Positions 1-13,519 are shown, counted from the first letter of the stretch. The stretch is 64,000 nt of DNA from Epiperipatus broadwayi (GCA_028023455.1 JAQFVV010006270.1:4678834-4742833); one strand, 5' to 3'. Program-made: numbers and translations. Notes: generated by a model from the letters alone, not told the origin.

Positions 1-3000
1 ATGTGTGTGTATGCATATAGACTAACTTAAAAAATAAAATTAGTTTATTAAATGTTATTTGAAATGTTTTTTAAATTTTCAACACACATTTTCAAAAGAA
101 CTATTATTTTAGAAGGGGAAAACATTAAATTATATAATAGTTAATTAATCTAATCCAAACTTTCAGAATTTATTTCATAATTTACTAAACTATATTGTCT
201 ATATGTTTTATCTTAGCATCTTAGGTCTTTTGTGTTCATGGAGCTAGGCAGACATACTGAAAAATGAGTAATCCATACAAAAAAGTATTTGATGTGTTTT
301 ATAGTTAGCTTAATCAAGAAGTGGTGGATAATATCATATACCATTAATTGGTGACTTGGCTCCCATATCATGTTATTCAGAATGTCATAATATGTAATGC
401 AAGACCAAGTATAAATTAATTGTAGCAATTTAACCAGATAACTAAGGCATGTGCCTCGGTCTTCACTCTGATAAAATTTGTAATCATCATCATTTGAACT
501 TTCTACCAATAAAGTTATATACTTAATGCACAAAATTAGCAATTGATTAATGCAATCGCAATGTGACCTGTGGTATATGCTTTGATCATCATTATCAATG
601 GATGGTTCTCACTTCGTTTTATTAATTCCATCATTATATATTTTATGTCTGGGATTTTTGTAGATTAATCTTTTTAGTAAATATGTCTTTTTAAAAAAAA
701 GTTCATTGATTAACTTTCAACATGGGAAAATAAAAACAAAAATCTGTTTAATGGAGTGGCCCTGTTGTGCTTAACCTGTCAATTTAAAGTTTAAATTTCA
801 TACGATTATTTATTTATTTAACTCACAAGTAATTAAAAATATCAAAAAAATTTTCATTATAGACAAACTACTATTGAACTTCAGTGAAACTGTTAAAATA
901 AACCAATTTTCTTCACATTTTTAATTGGTGTCAATTTCATTTTTAGCACTAATATTCATAAAAGTATTATATTTATTTAAATGTAATAATTGCTATTTAA
1001 AATAAATGATTTCATACATCTTTATTAATTGAGTTTCACATTTTAAATTTGTACACCAGTATAAACAAGTATATGGATACTTTACTAATATCAGTTTCTC
1101 TCAAGTAGAATGTGTTTAAATTATTCATACTATATTGCATTTAATATTTTCAAGGTTATATTATGAAAATAAAATCTTATTTACAAAATAAGACAAAAGT
1201 TATAAGCTAAATATGCTTTTAATGCATATCTTGATCAAAGTCAATAAATGTAAAGCAGATAATATACTAAGCAAGCTGTGGCTGCTAAATGGCAAACTAT
1301 TAGTTTTAACAGCTCCTGGTTTTTTCATAGTCTCTGTTGATTTGCATTTACTGGCTTTGAAAAGATATAATAATCAGCATCAAACGCCAGTTTAATCTAA
1401 AATTTCAGAGTTTCTTATTTCATAGATATCAATAGATTTGAAAATTATTACAATTTATATTTTCAGTTATTTAGATTTATTTATAATTTAACAATAATAT
1501 TTACATTTATATAGTACTTTGGAAATAGTATTATAATTTGTAAAATTATATAATAATCTAAATCTAATAAATAAAAAAAGGAGCTAAAATTTATTTTTTA
1601 AAATGTATACTTTTCTTATAGTTTACTGTCAGCCAACTCAAATATAGATCATTTTTGATCACTGTTAATCTTATCACAAACCTACAACGTTTTTATGATA
1701 AATTACAAAGCTGAATATGATCGGTTATAAATCTTCATTTAGATGAAGAGGTATCAAATGCATTCTTACCATAAAGGCAAACAAGTTTCATCTGTTAAAA
1801 ATATTATTTCTAGACAATCTCTTGATTATTTAGTTCTGAACAGTAATGATCTTCAGTGGGAAATCCAATAAACAATTATCTATCATAATGCTATTACATG
1901 TGCAGTAGATACTTATACCTTAATTATTCATATAATTCTAATCTAGAAAAGGTTTTTCATTTCACTGATATTATATAGAGATCAATATTGCTATACATTA
2001 AAAGTCCTATAGGAGATTAGATAATATTCCTTCCACTTTTAGATTAAAATTACTTTAATTAATAACTGCTTTTAATATAACATAGTTCTAAACATTTAAG
2101 TTATCATTTTGTAATTTAACTGTAATTAGTGATCAGCAGTTATAAACTAAACTAGCAGTAATATAATAATACTTTTATCATAATTGGCAATAACCCTCTT
2201 AGCTAAATTCTTAATTTTTGCATTCAGTTGCAATCAAAATGATTCCCCATACTTTAATATTCCATACAGTTTTATGCATATTTATTTACTGAAATAATGT
2301 AATTTACCAGCATTTCTTAAATGAAATTCTATAAAAAATAAACGATAAGTTTTTACCCAACACTAGATCATTGATGGCGGAAACAATGTATATGTAATTT
2401 ATATAACCATTAAAGATGATAAAATAATTTTTGTTAATGATTATGAAATACAATGGAAGGTTGTGACTAAAGAGAAAATTTGCTTTCCAACAATTCACAT
2501 ATCAGCATATGTATGTTTTATTTACGATTCTCATTTTTTATTTCAATAGCTTTAGAAAAATAAATGTTCAACCTTAAATTAGTAAACGCTTTATTTTATT
2601 CCACTATGAAGATTTACTTGTGGTCAAGATATCTAGCTAATAAAAAATAACTGTAAACTTTAAGATAATAACTGAATGTGTTATTACAATAGCATAATAT
2701 ATAAATGGTGTTTCACGTTCATTTAAATATTAAGATATAAGTGACCATCTTTTTTGGCGGAATGGAATTTCAGCACTATCATCTAGTTCCTGTCCAAGAT
2801 GCGGATTTTGTTTTATTATATATATGTGGAATGTGTTATATGGTTTAAAAGAAACAAGTTTCTAATTTCAATGTTTATTGATGAGGTTATTTTGAAGTAC
2901 AATAATTAATTTTAAAGTTGTTTTTTTTCTTTTTCTTTACATTAAGCCAGAAAAAAAAAAGAAGCTATTAATAAAAATAAGGTCATTTTTGGTGAATATA

Positions 3001-5702
3001 GAATTCAATGGAAGTATTTAGAAAAGACTTTTACCTAACAATGGAACATTTATGGCTCACATCAACAATAAAAATATTTTATCAAAAACATTAGTTTTAA
3101 AAACAAATAATGAATACCAGTTTTATAGTCATTAAGTTAGACTATATCAGAAAAATTTCATAATTTTAAATAATTATAAAACAGTAAGTACATTTCCATA
3201 AAAAAAAATTAAATATTTACTTACATTCAGCAATTCCTTTAGAAATTTAGTTCATCACTGAAAAAATTAGGTAAAGTATATTTTAAAATTTATAAAAAAG
3301 ATTGTTTTGAAAAGATAATATTCAAATACAAACTAATATCAACTTCATTTGCACTTATTTATATACACCTGTAATAACTATCTGGTATAATATTCCCATC
3401 TTACATAGCAATAAAACCTAAATAGACATTACATTTTACAAAATGAAAAGCCTTATAACAGAAAAAAAATTTATACACTATTTATATATAAAAATGTAAC
3501 GGTAGCAGATAAATTTTATTCCATTCAGCAATTATAATTTAAAACTAGATTACAAACACTATTCAATAAATATTTAATATTAAATATACTCAAACTTCTT
3601 TAGATTCTCTAATTGGAAAGTTGTAAGCCAAAAAATAACAAATTACTCAGTCTTAAATAAAATATATATTGATAGATTCATTGATATATTCCAATGCTAT
3701 CAAATCATTATCTGCCTCTACAAAAAAAAATTCAAATTATGACTAACTTTAGAATAGTGGTGGCCAGCATGCTGAAATTGATATAAAATCAATTTTATTA
3801 CTGTATATAAATTGTTTTCATTTTATTAAATTTAAAACATGTTTTCAAATAAAAATTGCACTTCACTCAGCTGCAAAAAAAAAAGCAATTATATTTTGAA
3901 GTATTTCTTCAAACCGATTCTATAGTTTTTCTGAATTTTCTATTCTAGTAAAAAAAAAAAAAATTAAGTTATTCAATTTAATGATTCACATATTAAAATT
4001 ACCAGAATACCATTAACTTGCTTAATAAAATGTCACATATTACAAAAAAATACACTCATTTTCATTATATTTTAATCTCTCGATTATTTTTTTTTTATAT
4101 CAATTACATACATTTCAATTAATGTAAAGATTAAGAGAAAATTATCCCTTGAGAAAGACTAAAATATAGTTGAAAAATGTTGGGTATATTAAACAAGTTG
4201 TTCTATAAAAATGGTGTTATTTATGTATATATAAAAATTGTTGGAATATTAACTGTGAATATCTAACGATTCATTTAAAAAATGCTATTAAAGCAAAATA
4301 AATTTATAAGTGCATTGCATAAAACACATTAAAAATATAAGTGTGAAGTTATGATTTTACACTAGACTAGAAGCAATTCTCTGGCATTAATATGAATTTA
4401 TTATTAATTAAGCAAATATTTTAATTATGAAAATTACATTTTCTTAGTAAAACTTTAAGATATACTAGGCTAAAATATATTTCTATATAGTTACAAACTG
4501 TAATAAAAAAATGACTTCCTAAATTAAAAACAATAATAATACAATTAAATTCTTTAACTTTATAATTTACAAAGATATGGAAAAAATAAATATATGGATA
4601 TATAAAAAAATTTCAGTAAAACTATTTTAATAAAAGTTTTAAAAAAAAATAGAAATTTACAATATTTTCAAAAATAAAAAAATATTGCCAATTCAAAAAT
4701 TTTGGGATAACTTGTAATATATATTTTTTCTTAAAATGGTAATATATTAACTTATTCAGAAATTAAAAATATATAAATTATTTTTTTGGCTTCATTCTAA
4801 ATAAACATCTGTTTGCAAATTGGAAAAATATCTGATAGATCACATTCTAAAAAATTTTAAATTCAGAATAATTGTAGACCTATTTGTGATGTGTTACTAT
4901 GACTACCTAATTTGTTTTTCTCATCAAGAATCTGCCTAAACCACCAAATTGTAAGTTGTGATATCTTTAAGATTTATCAAAAACCATCTATACATTCCAT
5001 CAGTTATCACTGACATCCCAAAATAAAGAACTACAACTGAAAAAAACTGACACATACATGCTACGTTATATCTGGGAAAACTTGGAATAGTTTGAATATT
5101 TTGCATGACCATTGGAATTTGCACGAAACATCTATAAATTTTCTGTGTATGATAAAATGCATGACCAATTAGTAAATCTAAGTTTTCAAATAAATTTGTT
5201 ATGATCAAAGTTGAAAATTTAAGTATTTGCTATAGTTCAATTTTTTTTGGTAACCTGAATATCTAATTAAACTTTTCAAATCTGATTAAATTTATATAAG
5301 AACATTTTCTACTTAAATTAGCAATTCCATTATAATTCAATAGTTAAAAGCACATTAACTGAATTTAAATAAGAATAAAGATAAAATCATGCTGTCAATT
5401 AACATAACAAATAACCAACTTTATCAAAAATTTTAAATCCAAGTTTGTTTGTTTTTAACAATTCTTTTAACATATTTATGTGAAATTTTAAATTCAACTT
5501 TACACTACCAAGACATTATTTATTCTTGATTATCAAAATTTTGGCACATAAAACTTTTAAATTTGTCATTTTATTATCTCTGTAGAAATTAAAAAAAAAA
5601 AAAAAGATACATCAGTTAAAATATTAATCATAAAAGTAAAAGTTTATTTCAAATTTTCAATCAATAATTTATTTGTTAAAAAATATGGCTACATATAATC
5701 GC
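1..5702. other. AT-rich non-coding DNA, no gene recognised
   Basis: This stretch is A+T-rich with many homopolymer A/T runs and only short open frames of low-complexity composition. I see no domain-like peptide, no tRNA-like fold and no repeat shared with the rest of the window. It could be intergenic or intronic. Confidence 0.6.
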
Positions 5703-5819
5703 TTTTTTTTTCCATATGTCATTTCATCGGCCAGGAAGCAAACCCACAACAAATGTCTGCAAGCAACTGCTTGCTGGCAAAGTAGCTGCGCTGACCTCTC
5801 GGCTAACAACACTTGACTT
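5703..5819 (-). mobile_element. tRNA-derived SINE, long-variable-arm subfamily
   Basis: Read on the minus strand it begins GTCAAGTGTTGTTAGCCGAG (A-box-like), carries an extended variable region, then a B-box-like GTGGGTTTGCTTCC, and ends ATGACATATGG followed by an A-run. The same layout is found at 59903-60013. The long variable region and the GCCGAG start recall a Leu/Ser-type tRNA (inference). I saw no clear TSD. It is a retroposed copy rather than a working tRNA gene because the tRNA folds are imperfect and the element ends in an A-rich tail. Confidence 0.75.
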
Positions 5820-6149
5820 TTAATATAGAAAAAGATTATTACAATGAATCATAAAGTGCATAAATTAAAAAGATATTGATACATATAAATGTGTGTCTAC
5901 TATACAAACACAAACTTTTCTTCTGTCTGAACATAAATAGTATTCAAATATGGATTGTAGGCATGCCTAATTGTTACATATATAAGAAAAAATGCATTGC
6001 AAATTCTAAACTTTAGATTGTGAACAAAAAATTTAGAGAAATTAGATAAGCAAATAAAAAATGAACTTCAAAACACTACAGGGCTTACGTTTAACATGGA
6101 GAATGAAAATGCCCATAAATAAGTTAAATACCTGGACCTACATATGCAG

Positions 6150-6965
6150 CGACAACACACACATATTAATTATAAGATGCTAATCAAACCCCTTGATGTT
6201 AGAGGACCCTCCCACCCTCTTTCCATTTCACCAACCACAAACTCTCTGGTTTAACTTCGTTTTTGTATAGAAATATGCACCTGTGTAAATTTGAGGCAGA
6301 TAAAAAAGCTAACCTCACATCATATAGGGATGACCTAATAAAAGTTGGTTTTGATATGAATGTAATCGACAGGAGGATAAAAGTTTTTTGCTAAAATAAA
6401 TGATCAAGTCCTTAACATTGACAAGCAAAGACTCCTACTCCCTTACCTGCCTAATATGCATAAATGTTTTTATAATATTTTCAATAATAAATACCAGTTG
6501 TTTTCACACCTCCTAATTCTAACCAACTAATTAATAATACCAAGGCCTGCCTACCACCCTCGCTGATGCCTCAGGTGGTCTATAATATTGCCGGCCCTGA
6601 AAAAATTTTGTAGATCATATTATGGTGAGACTAGGGCCTCTGTCCACTAGGCTATCTCAACACACTTATTCTTATAATAAAGCTTTGGTGGACACTGCTC
6701 ATAGTTCAGTTTTTGCACAACACCACGCTTCAGCTGGACACGATTGTCAACAGGGAAATCCAGTTGTGGTATGCAGAGAGCGGCACGATCTAAAAAGAAG
6801 CTTGCTTTATATCTAGAGATGGCGACGCCATCAATAGAAAAGACTCTTGCTACAAAATATCCAAGAAATGGAATGCGTAATCATTTCATTTGCATCACTC
6901 CGTGTCAATTTATTATATTTTGTAATACGGCTATGATTATGAGGGCTTTGAACCTTGAAAGCGCT
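6150..6965 (+). pseudogene. Penelope-like element remnant: RT tail plus GIY-YIG endonuclease
   Basis: PLEs encode a reverse transcriptase fused to a C-terminal GIY-YIG nuclease. Across frame breaks, the plus strand at about 6270-6560 reads as the linker after the RT (YRDDLIKVGFDMNVIDRRIK, then LLLPYLPNMHKCF), the same 'xxLPYxP' spacing seen at 29880-31140. From about 6570 follow PQVVYNIAG and then, in another frame, LSTRLSQHTYSYNKALVD, matching the GIY and R..H parts of a GIY-YIG domain. The two open frames at 6622-6816 and 6744-6968 cover the nuclease half. Frameshifts and stops show it is dead. The RT catalytic part is absent, so this is a 5'-truncated copy. Family assignment rests on motif recognition. 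Confidence 0.65.
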
Positions 6966-7606
6966 TAGCCATTTAATGAATAGATATTAAAATAATATAT
7001 ATTTTCTTTATTTGTTTTTAGCTTTGTGTGCTTGTGCGTGTTAGCACATTTTATATATTTTGATTAGAGAAATTAGCTAAATTTATGGTGGATATATAAA
7101 AGGAGAGGAATCAAAAATTAAATCATTTATCTTAGTTATTATTAATCTCAAGTAAGATAAATTTAAAAATATGAACATTTGCATATTATTTCAAGAACAG
7201 ACTAAATTAAAAACACAATACAAATTTGGAATATTTAATTAGTAATAAAGAGTAATTAAATGATTTACTTGTTTAGAAATTCATAATCTCCAGTAATACT
7301 GAAAATGACACAACTAAATCAAAATCTATGGATTTGAGCTCCACAGTTGGCTACTCTACACAGGGCATTTAATTTACAATAACTGAATATTATAATAGTA
7401 TTTATTCTATGAAAAAAATATCTTAAATATGATATCATCGGTAAATGAAAGACAAGAATAACACCAGTTTTCAAATATTTCAACAGATGGTAGTACAGTT
7501 TATTGATATGGCTAATTAACATGTTCCGTAACTTGTTTCAGGAGATAACTCAAAAGCATTATGCATTTTTTTATAAAAATAAAATTCTACAAAAGATATT
7601 AATTTA

Positions 7607-7847
7607 TTGTTTTCCTGAAGGTTTGTGATGGTGTTTTAGTTGTATTTATATGTTGGACTATTGCTATCATCCGAGTATTGAATGTCTTTAGAAATATTTA
7701 ACTTTATTTAAATATTCTAACATTCAACTGTGTGTGCTATTACTATCAGTTGAATGTATTTGGAATATTTAAATAAAGTTAATTTTTTCTAATGACATTC
7801 AATACTCATATTAAATGATGAAAATAGTCCAACATATAAATACAAAT
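7607..7847. mobile_element. Palindromic MITE (about 90-100 bp inverted arms)
   Basis: Arms at about 7640-7730 and 7747-7846 are near-perfect inverted repeats. The left arm contains TTTATATGTTGGACTATT and GAGTATTGAATGTC, and the right arm carries their complements. Only about 16 bp separate the arms. A diverged copy of the left half lies at 10946-11050, so this is a dispersed family. There is no coding capacity. It is most simply a foldback or MITE-type non-autonomous DNA transposon; the exact ends and TSD are not resolved. Confidence 0.75.
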
Positions 7848-7849
7848 AT

Positions 7850-9125
7850 TCATTTATTCATTGAAAAAAAAAAGTTTTCTGCTTACGAAATAAGTAAAAT
7901 ATTTAGCATGACAAGTTATAAATGATGGAACAATTGAAAAAGTGCAAGTGCTGTGACAAAAAACTGGTGACTTGTGGTAAAAAGTAGAATGCTAAATCTA
8001 ATATCAGTGGAGATATCAAGAAATTATTCACCTTACTTTTAATAACCATTTCCTAATTTTTAGAATTAAGAATGCTATCAGTAATAGTATCAAATAGAGA
8101 ACATGTGGAATATATTGTATTTATTTAATAAGAACCATGGATTTTACATTCTAAAGGCGAGTAATTAGGCATTAAACTATTACAACTAAAAGAGAACATG
8201 TGATTATCATTGTTGGTAGTTTGCCATCCTCTTTATTTTAATCTTATTTTAGAACCATATTATAAATTTTCACGAGCCGTATGAAATAATGAATAGAATA
8301 TAAATTTTATTAATTTTTTGAATCTATTACATATTAAATTTTGATATTATCCCTAAAATAAAATATGATTTATATTAAGACTAGAATTGAACATGATGGT
8401 TTTATTACCATTTTTATTATTAATAAAGTTTGGATCACAAATAAATGTTATTTTGGATGCTATACATAAAATAAGTCTTTGGTAACCACATTCAAAATAA
8501 TAATGATACTAGTTGAAACTAATAAATTAAGAAACTGCAATTGTTTATAACAACAACAAAAAAATATATGGGAAAAAAAAAAATGTGTACTTCCATAACT
8601 TGTTATATCTATTCAGAGTTAACATTCTGGTTGGAAAAAGAAAAATAACCGATAATACAAAATATTAATCTTGGCCATACTTAGAACACCAAAATCTCAT
8701 TTGTCCAGGTAATGTTTGGAATTGGAAACAACATATTGAAATAAGTGAACTTACTATACTACAAGACAATAGAAATTAGAAATAAAGATGTAGAGTTTAA
8801 TGCAAAGGCATATGATAAAAAAAAAAAAAAACGGAAAGGTATGGAAAAAGAAATGAAAATACTTTATTTATACCATATGAAAACTTGGTTTAAAGTGCTT
8901 CAACAATCGAATGCATTTAAAATTATACAATTTATAAATTTATTATCAGTATATTTTCTTTCCAACAGATAAATCATTTGCAATTTATTATGCAATTATT
9001 CCCTATTAGTGAATAAATAATTTTAGCATTAATATGAATTACTGTAGCTATCAATTCTTCAATACTTGTGATATTACTTTTTTAAGATGTACATAGAATG
9101 TTAATGTTCATTATATATTTTATTT
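7850..9125. other. AT-rich non-coding DNA
   Basis: No recognisable gene or repeat. The open frame at 8745-8972 is lysine-rich, runs through an A-tract and resembles no protein I know. Confidence 0.55.
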
Positions 9126-9129
9126 GTAT

Positions 9130-10460
9130 TGTAACGGGCACACACGCCGTTACATTATTTATTTTAAAAATTAGACCTTAAAAATAAAAGTTCGCAAATA
9201 AAAATTTGTTTTTAAAAAAATTAAAAATTGAAAATTAAGTCATCTAAACTTTATATATATAAAATCGCACAGATGAAAAAAGTATTAAAAGAAAACTATT
9301 AAAAAAAGGAAAAAGTTTTAAAACAAAATTTTCAACAAAAACTTAAAAAGATTTAAAGATAAAAATATATCTTTAAAAACGTACAAATTTAATTAATGCT
9401 ATTGTGCAAAATGGAAATGATTATTTTAATTAGTTAAAAGTAAACTAGCCCTTAACAGCCAATAAAAGAAATCTCTCAAGAAACGGACCTCAATGAAAAG
9501 ATCATCATTGTCATGACGTAATGTTCACTGGATCCGAAAGTTTACAGTAAAAGGAAAAATTTGGAAATAATTAAAAAAAAAGATAGAGATGTGAAAGCAG
9601 AGGTGTGCTATACGTGTTAGCGCAGACAGAGTTGAAGGAGAAGGGATTGAAAAGACACACTCTTCAATCCCTTCAGTTTTGCTAAAAAAAAAAAAAAAAG
9701 AGAAATGACCAATCGTTTTCCTACATTGCGGACCATAGGACATCGGGGGAATTAACGCTGGATCCCAAATTGCAAGCAACTGTAAAGGATGAACTTTTCT
9801 AAAACAGTAAGAACTATATAACTAATGAACATTTTCAAAACAGTAAGAACTTTAATTTCAAAACCTTTTCAGTATTTAATAGAAATAGAATCCTATCTGA
9901 CCAACGTAAATTATTAATAACTAATTTTATTTGATGTATTTTTTTTTTAAGTCATTTCCATTAAGTTATTTGTTTCGTTCTTTCAAGTTTCTATTATGAT
10001 TTTTTTTTTTTTTGTTAAACAACTTTTAATAAATGTTAAATTTAAGTCAGGCGTGAATGGCTGCATAGATTCGTAAAGTTGTTAGTTTAAGGGAGGGTAA
10101 ATCTTAGGTTATTTGTTTCGTAGTTAAATTGGGTTAATCGGTTGGATATATTGATGTAATTAGTAAATGTAGTATGAAGGTCCGCTACGTGCAGGATCAC
10201 ATGATACGCCGCACTTGGGCAAAATAAGGCCCATTTCATACTGACCATCAGAAGCAGATGTATTACCTGCTCCTTGGATCACCCCTTTAGCCTATGGAAT
10301 GGGATAGTAAGACGGAAAACACAGTCCCTTCCTATGGAGTTTTTTTTTTGTTCTTCTCGCCAGACAGATGTACCATTCCTGTACTGGACGAGAGTCAATG
10401 TCTTCTCTAACCATGCTGTGCAGATGTGCATTCCTGACAGTATGGTAATGTGCCATTACA
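9130..10460. mobile_element. Probable solo LTR with 4-bp TSD (GTAT)
   Basis: The segment starts TGTAACGGGCACA and ends TGCCATTACA, so it is bounded by TG...CA. The termini are imperfect inverted repeats (TGTAACGGGCACA against the reverse-complemented end TGTAATGGCACA). It is flanked on both sides by GTAT (9126-9129 and 10461-10464). This is the layout of a 1,331-bp solo LTR left after recombination. The 5' end TGTAACGG also matches the plus-strand edge of the LTRs at 51652 and 56270, although the interiors look unrelated. It is somewhat richer in G+C and CpG than its surroundings and contains a perfect 12-bp hairpin. Orientation is unknown, and a DNA transposon is a less likely alternative. 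Confidence 0.6.
9640..9674. repeat. Perfect 12-bp stem hairpin inside the LTR-like segment
   Basis: GAAGGGATTGAA (9640-9651) and its exact complement (9663-9674) are separated by 11 nt. It could form an RNA hairpin in an LTR transcript; its role is unknown. Confidence 0.8.
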
Positions 10461-10945
10461 GTATCAAAAAAAAATCAGAAACAAAACTTTTTAAAAAAAA
10501 AGTACTTAAAAACATAATTTTAGAAGATATCAAAGGTACCTACTATATAAAAGATTTTTTAAAAGAAATCAGACTACTCTTGTACAATCTTTAAAAAAAC
10601 TAAACTATTTTTATAATATTCTATTTTAAATATCCATTTTAGTTTAAATAATGCTCCTCTTATAATAAAGTAATACTTTAATTTTTTTTTTTCAAGATAA
10701 TAAGAATAACTCGTTATTTTTATGAGCTGTTTTAAACCATTGATTTGTTTTATAAATGCTCATACCTTGTAATAATTTTCAAAAATAAAAATTATCAAGA
10801 AACTGGATGTCATATCAAAATATTTAATCAATTTTCTGTAATTCAAAATAAATTTCAAAGCAAAAATATTATTTATCAAAAAGGCTTAAGTAGATGACAA
10901 GTATGATTATTTGTGTGCATATATATACACAAATGTACATATGTT

Positions 10946-11050
10946 TTCCAGTAGGTTTGTGATGATGATGGTCTAATTGTATTTTTATATTGGACTATTT
11001 CCATCATTTAATATGTGTATTGAATGTCTAGAAAAATTTTAACTTTTCCA
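10946..11050 (+). mobile_element. Half copy of the 7.6-kb MITE family
   Basis: Shares AGGTTTGTGATG, a TATTGGACTATTTCCATCAT-like block and TGTATTGAATGTCTAGA with the left arm of the element at 7607-7847, in the same order. The right arm is missing, so this is a truncated or solo-arm copy. Confidence 0.65.
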
Positions 11051-11154
11051 ATACAAATACTCTATTATATTAGCTATTAGTATAACAACAATTAATGTAA
11101 CTGAAATTACCAAAATCACGCTTTTCTTTATTTTTGCTGTAATATCCTATAAAT

Positions 11155-11271
11155 ACAATTCATCCAAACCGCTTCAAACACTTTTTAGCAAAACTCTTTA
11201 TTTGTAAATATACATACACCTACGTTTCGACTGACCTGCAAAGTGTTTGAAACGGTTTGGATAAATTGTAA
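11155..11271 (-). repeat. Inverted repeat with a PLE-terminus-like GTCGAAACGTA motif
   Basis: Arms at about 11155-11191 and 11236-11271 are inverted (ATCCAAACCG and CGGTTTGGAT with flanking matches). On the minus strand the intervening sequence reads CAGTCGAAACGTAGGTGTAT, resembling the 3' half of the hammerhead-like motif in the PLE ends at 18.3 and 20.6 kb (GTCGAAACGTTGGTGTAG). The CTGATGA half is missing. It is probably a fragment of a PLE end. Confidence 0.45.
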
Positions 11272-11279
11272 ATGAAATT

Positions 11280-13135
11280 ACAACTGATAAAAGTTATGTA
11301 CGTGAATGTTAATAAAAATGTATGTTTTGTTTTTTTTAATCCAAGTATAAAAATATATAAACATGTAAAACAAATTATTTGATGGGTTATTATCATAGAG
11401 ATTTGAACAACAACAAAAAAAATACAGCAACATAAAAATCACACCAAATTTTTGAATATAACTTGACATCAAAATAAGATATAATTATATATACACACAG
11501 CAAATTAAAAACTCTAGGTAAGCTTATCAAAGATATAACAATATTAGAAATATTGACTATGCCTATTCATTAAACTTGATCTGTTTCAGAGCATTCTCAA
11601 AATTATAAATTTCAATATCAATGCAAGATAATTCTATATTGGAGTGCTTTACATACAATAATCTAAGGTGAAATTAAATGTTATATTGTATTTTAAAGGA
11701 TATTTAAATAAACATTTATTATAGCTTTTTACAAGTGAAGACAGAAGTAATTTCATCAATATTATATAATAAAAAATGTTTATTTTTCAAAAAATAATTT
11801 AACTTCATCTTACTGCATTTATAACACTCCAACAACTTGCATTGATGTCAAAATTTATAATTTTCATAAAATTCTGAATGTGTAAAAATTATATTTTATT
11901 TTTATGTCCATAAAGTTAAATTCAAGAATTTGATGTGATTCTTATGTCAGTTAAATAATTCATCACATAATTTGTCTTACATGTTTTAGATAACAAAATT
12001 AATTAAACTTCTTTAATTTTAAAAATTAGCCAAATAATGAAATTAATTCAACGCTAACGCAAAAACTAATCATTCACATCAATACAAATATTTCATAACA
12101 GTATTTTGTCCGAATGGAAACTTTCTGGCGATTTGATAATATAATCTCATTCCTTTTCAATATAAAGACACATTCATTCAAAAAAAAAAAAAACATCTAT
12201 TCTTAAATAAAAAGTTAAGATTACAAATTACATTATGAACTCTAATCTTTAATAATTCTAATCAAATAATCACAAATGAAAATATTAAAAAAAAAACACT
12301 TTCATTCCAGTATATATTTGATTTTCTGCCATTTTCTTTTTTACGTTTTTAAAAATATAAACATATAATTATAAATCATGCTTTAATATTGGCTAAGTAA
12401 CGTAAATATGCTTTTACTAACAGTAATTACAAGTTTTAAAAGAGTAATCTTAACATGAATTGTAAAGACGAACAAAATATAATTAATCAAATGACTAATT
12501 ACTTACACACACATATTAAAATATATACATTTTTTACATGCTTATAATAATCATTCCAAGAAATCAACTACCTTATACAAATTATTTTAATATTCCGAAA
12601 TGAATAATAATAAAAAAAAATCATTTCGTTATTAAATATATATATACTTCAATCATTTTTTCTATATTACTCAACAGTCGATATGACTTTTTTAGTATTA
12701 AAACGTTATTTTAAAAAATGAAAAAGGCTTAAAATATACATATTCTCAAATTAGAGAACGTAATTCTGCATTCCAATATCAATGAACACTTTCGATATAA
12801 AATAATCAATAAATATAAATATTTTTTTAAAAATGAAAAAATAAATAAACAAATCATCATCAGCTGAGCCTCATTATCAATCCACATTGGGTCAAGCAGA
12901 CTAAGTTAATCAACCAAGTACTTCCAAGAATCGCTAAAATTAGGCTGTAAGAGCTCGTCAGCCATATTGAAGATAAATACATATAGAATAAAATTAACTC
13001 GATTTTCTTGTGCATTGTACTTAATTCTGTCCTCAAGATATACTAATAGTATCACCAAAGTGTTGTGACTGGCATTAATAAATAAGTTTAAGCTGGAGCG
13101 CCATTGCAAGACGTCTGGCTAAAATTTGGGTATCA
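11280..13135. other. AT-rich non-coding DNA
   Basis: No convincing gene. At 12850-12960 the ATCATCATCAGC tail followed by CATTATCAATCCACATTGGG weakly recalls the 3' end of the RTE family at 28.5 kb, but the encoded C-terminus is not recognisable and I do not call it. Confidence 0.5.
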
Positions 13136-13139
13136 TTCC

Positions 13140-13510
13140 GCCCAACCAAGATTCCCACCTGTCAACAAAACAAAAATGCGCGAACTATACATGAATTCAT
13201 CCGCTTGCAAGGAAGCCCAGATTGACTGAAAATGACTTTTCTTTTGACATTTTAAAACTTATAACTTTTAATTTTATTTTTGTACATTACCTGCTGTTTC
13301 ATTACGAGTCTTTCTGTTTTCTAAAGACGATATTAGGCGCTATATTCAACAAAAATTTTACCAAAATGGCGGTGATCAGGACGCTCATGGTACGACAACG
13401 AGGCTAGTAACCGGTAACTAAAGCCCCGGATGACCAACATGTTTTAAGTTTTTTTAATTTTGCTTCGGATTTTGTTAATCGATAGTCGAAAGACGTAGAG
13501 AATGTCTAAT
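13140..13510. promoter_or_regulatory. CpG-dense patch, candidate promoter or first exon
   Basis: Within about 370 bp I count roughly 18 CpG dinucleotides (for example GCGCGAAC, GGACGCTC, GTACGACAACGAGGC, ACCGGTAACT, GATAGTCGAAAGACG), whereas neighbouring kilobases have very few. It contains AAAATGGCGG, which resembles the YY1-type AAGATGGCGGC element often found at animal gene starts. In that frame ATGGCGG opens only a 13-codon peptide before a stop. A splice-donor-like AAGGTGAGA occurs at about 13738. No downstream exon is recognised. The assignment is inferred from composition only. Confidence 0.3.
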
Positions 13511-13519
13511 CTTTTAAAT

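Noticed and set aside
9130-9154. TGTAACGGGC...GCCGTTACA as a stand-alone hairpin
   Set aside because: It is better explained as the terminal part of the LTR-like element starting at 9130, given the matching end and GTAT duplication at 10460.
12850-12960. RTE tail resembling that at 28.5 kb
   Set aside because: Only ATCATCATCAGC and a CATTATCAATCCACA phrase match; the encoded C-terminus is not convincing.
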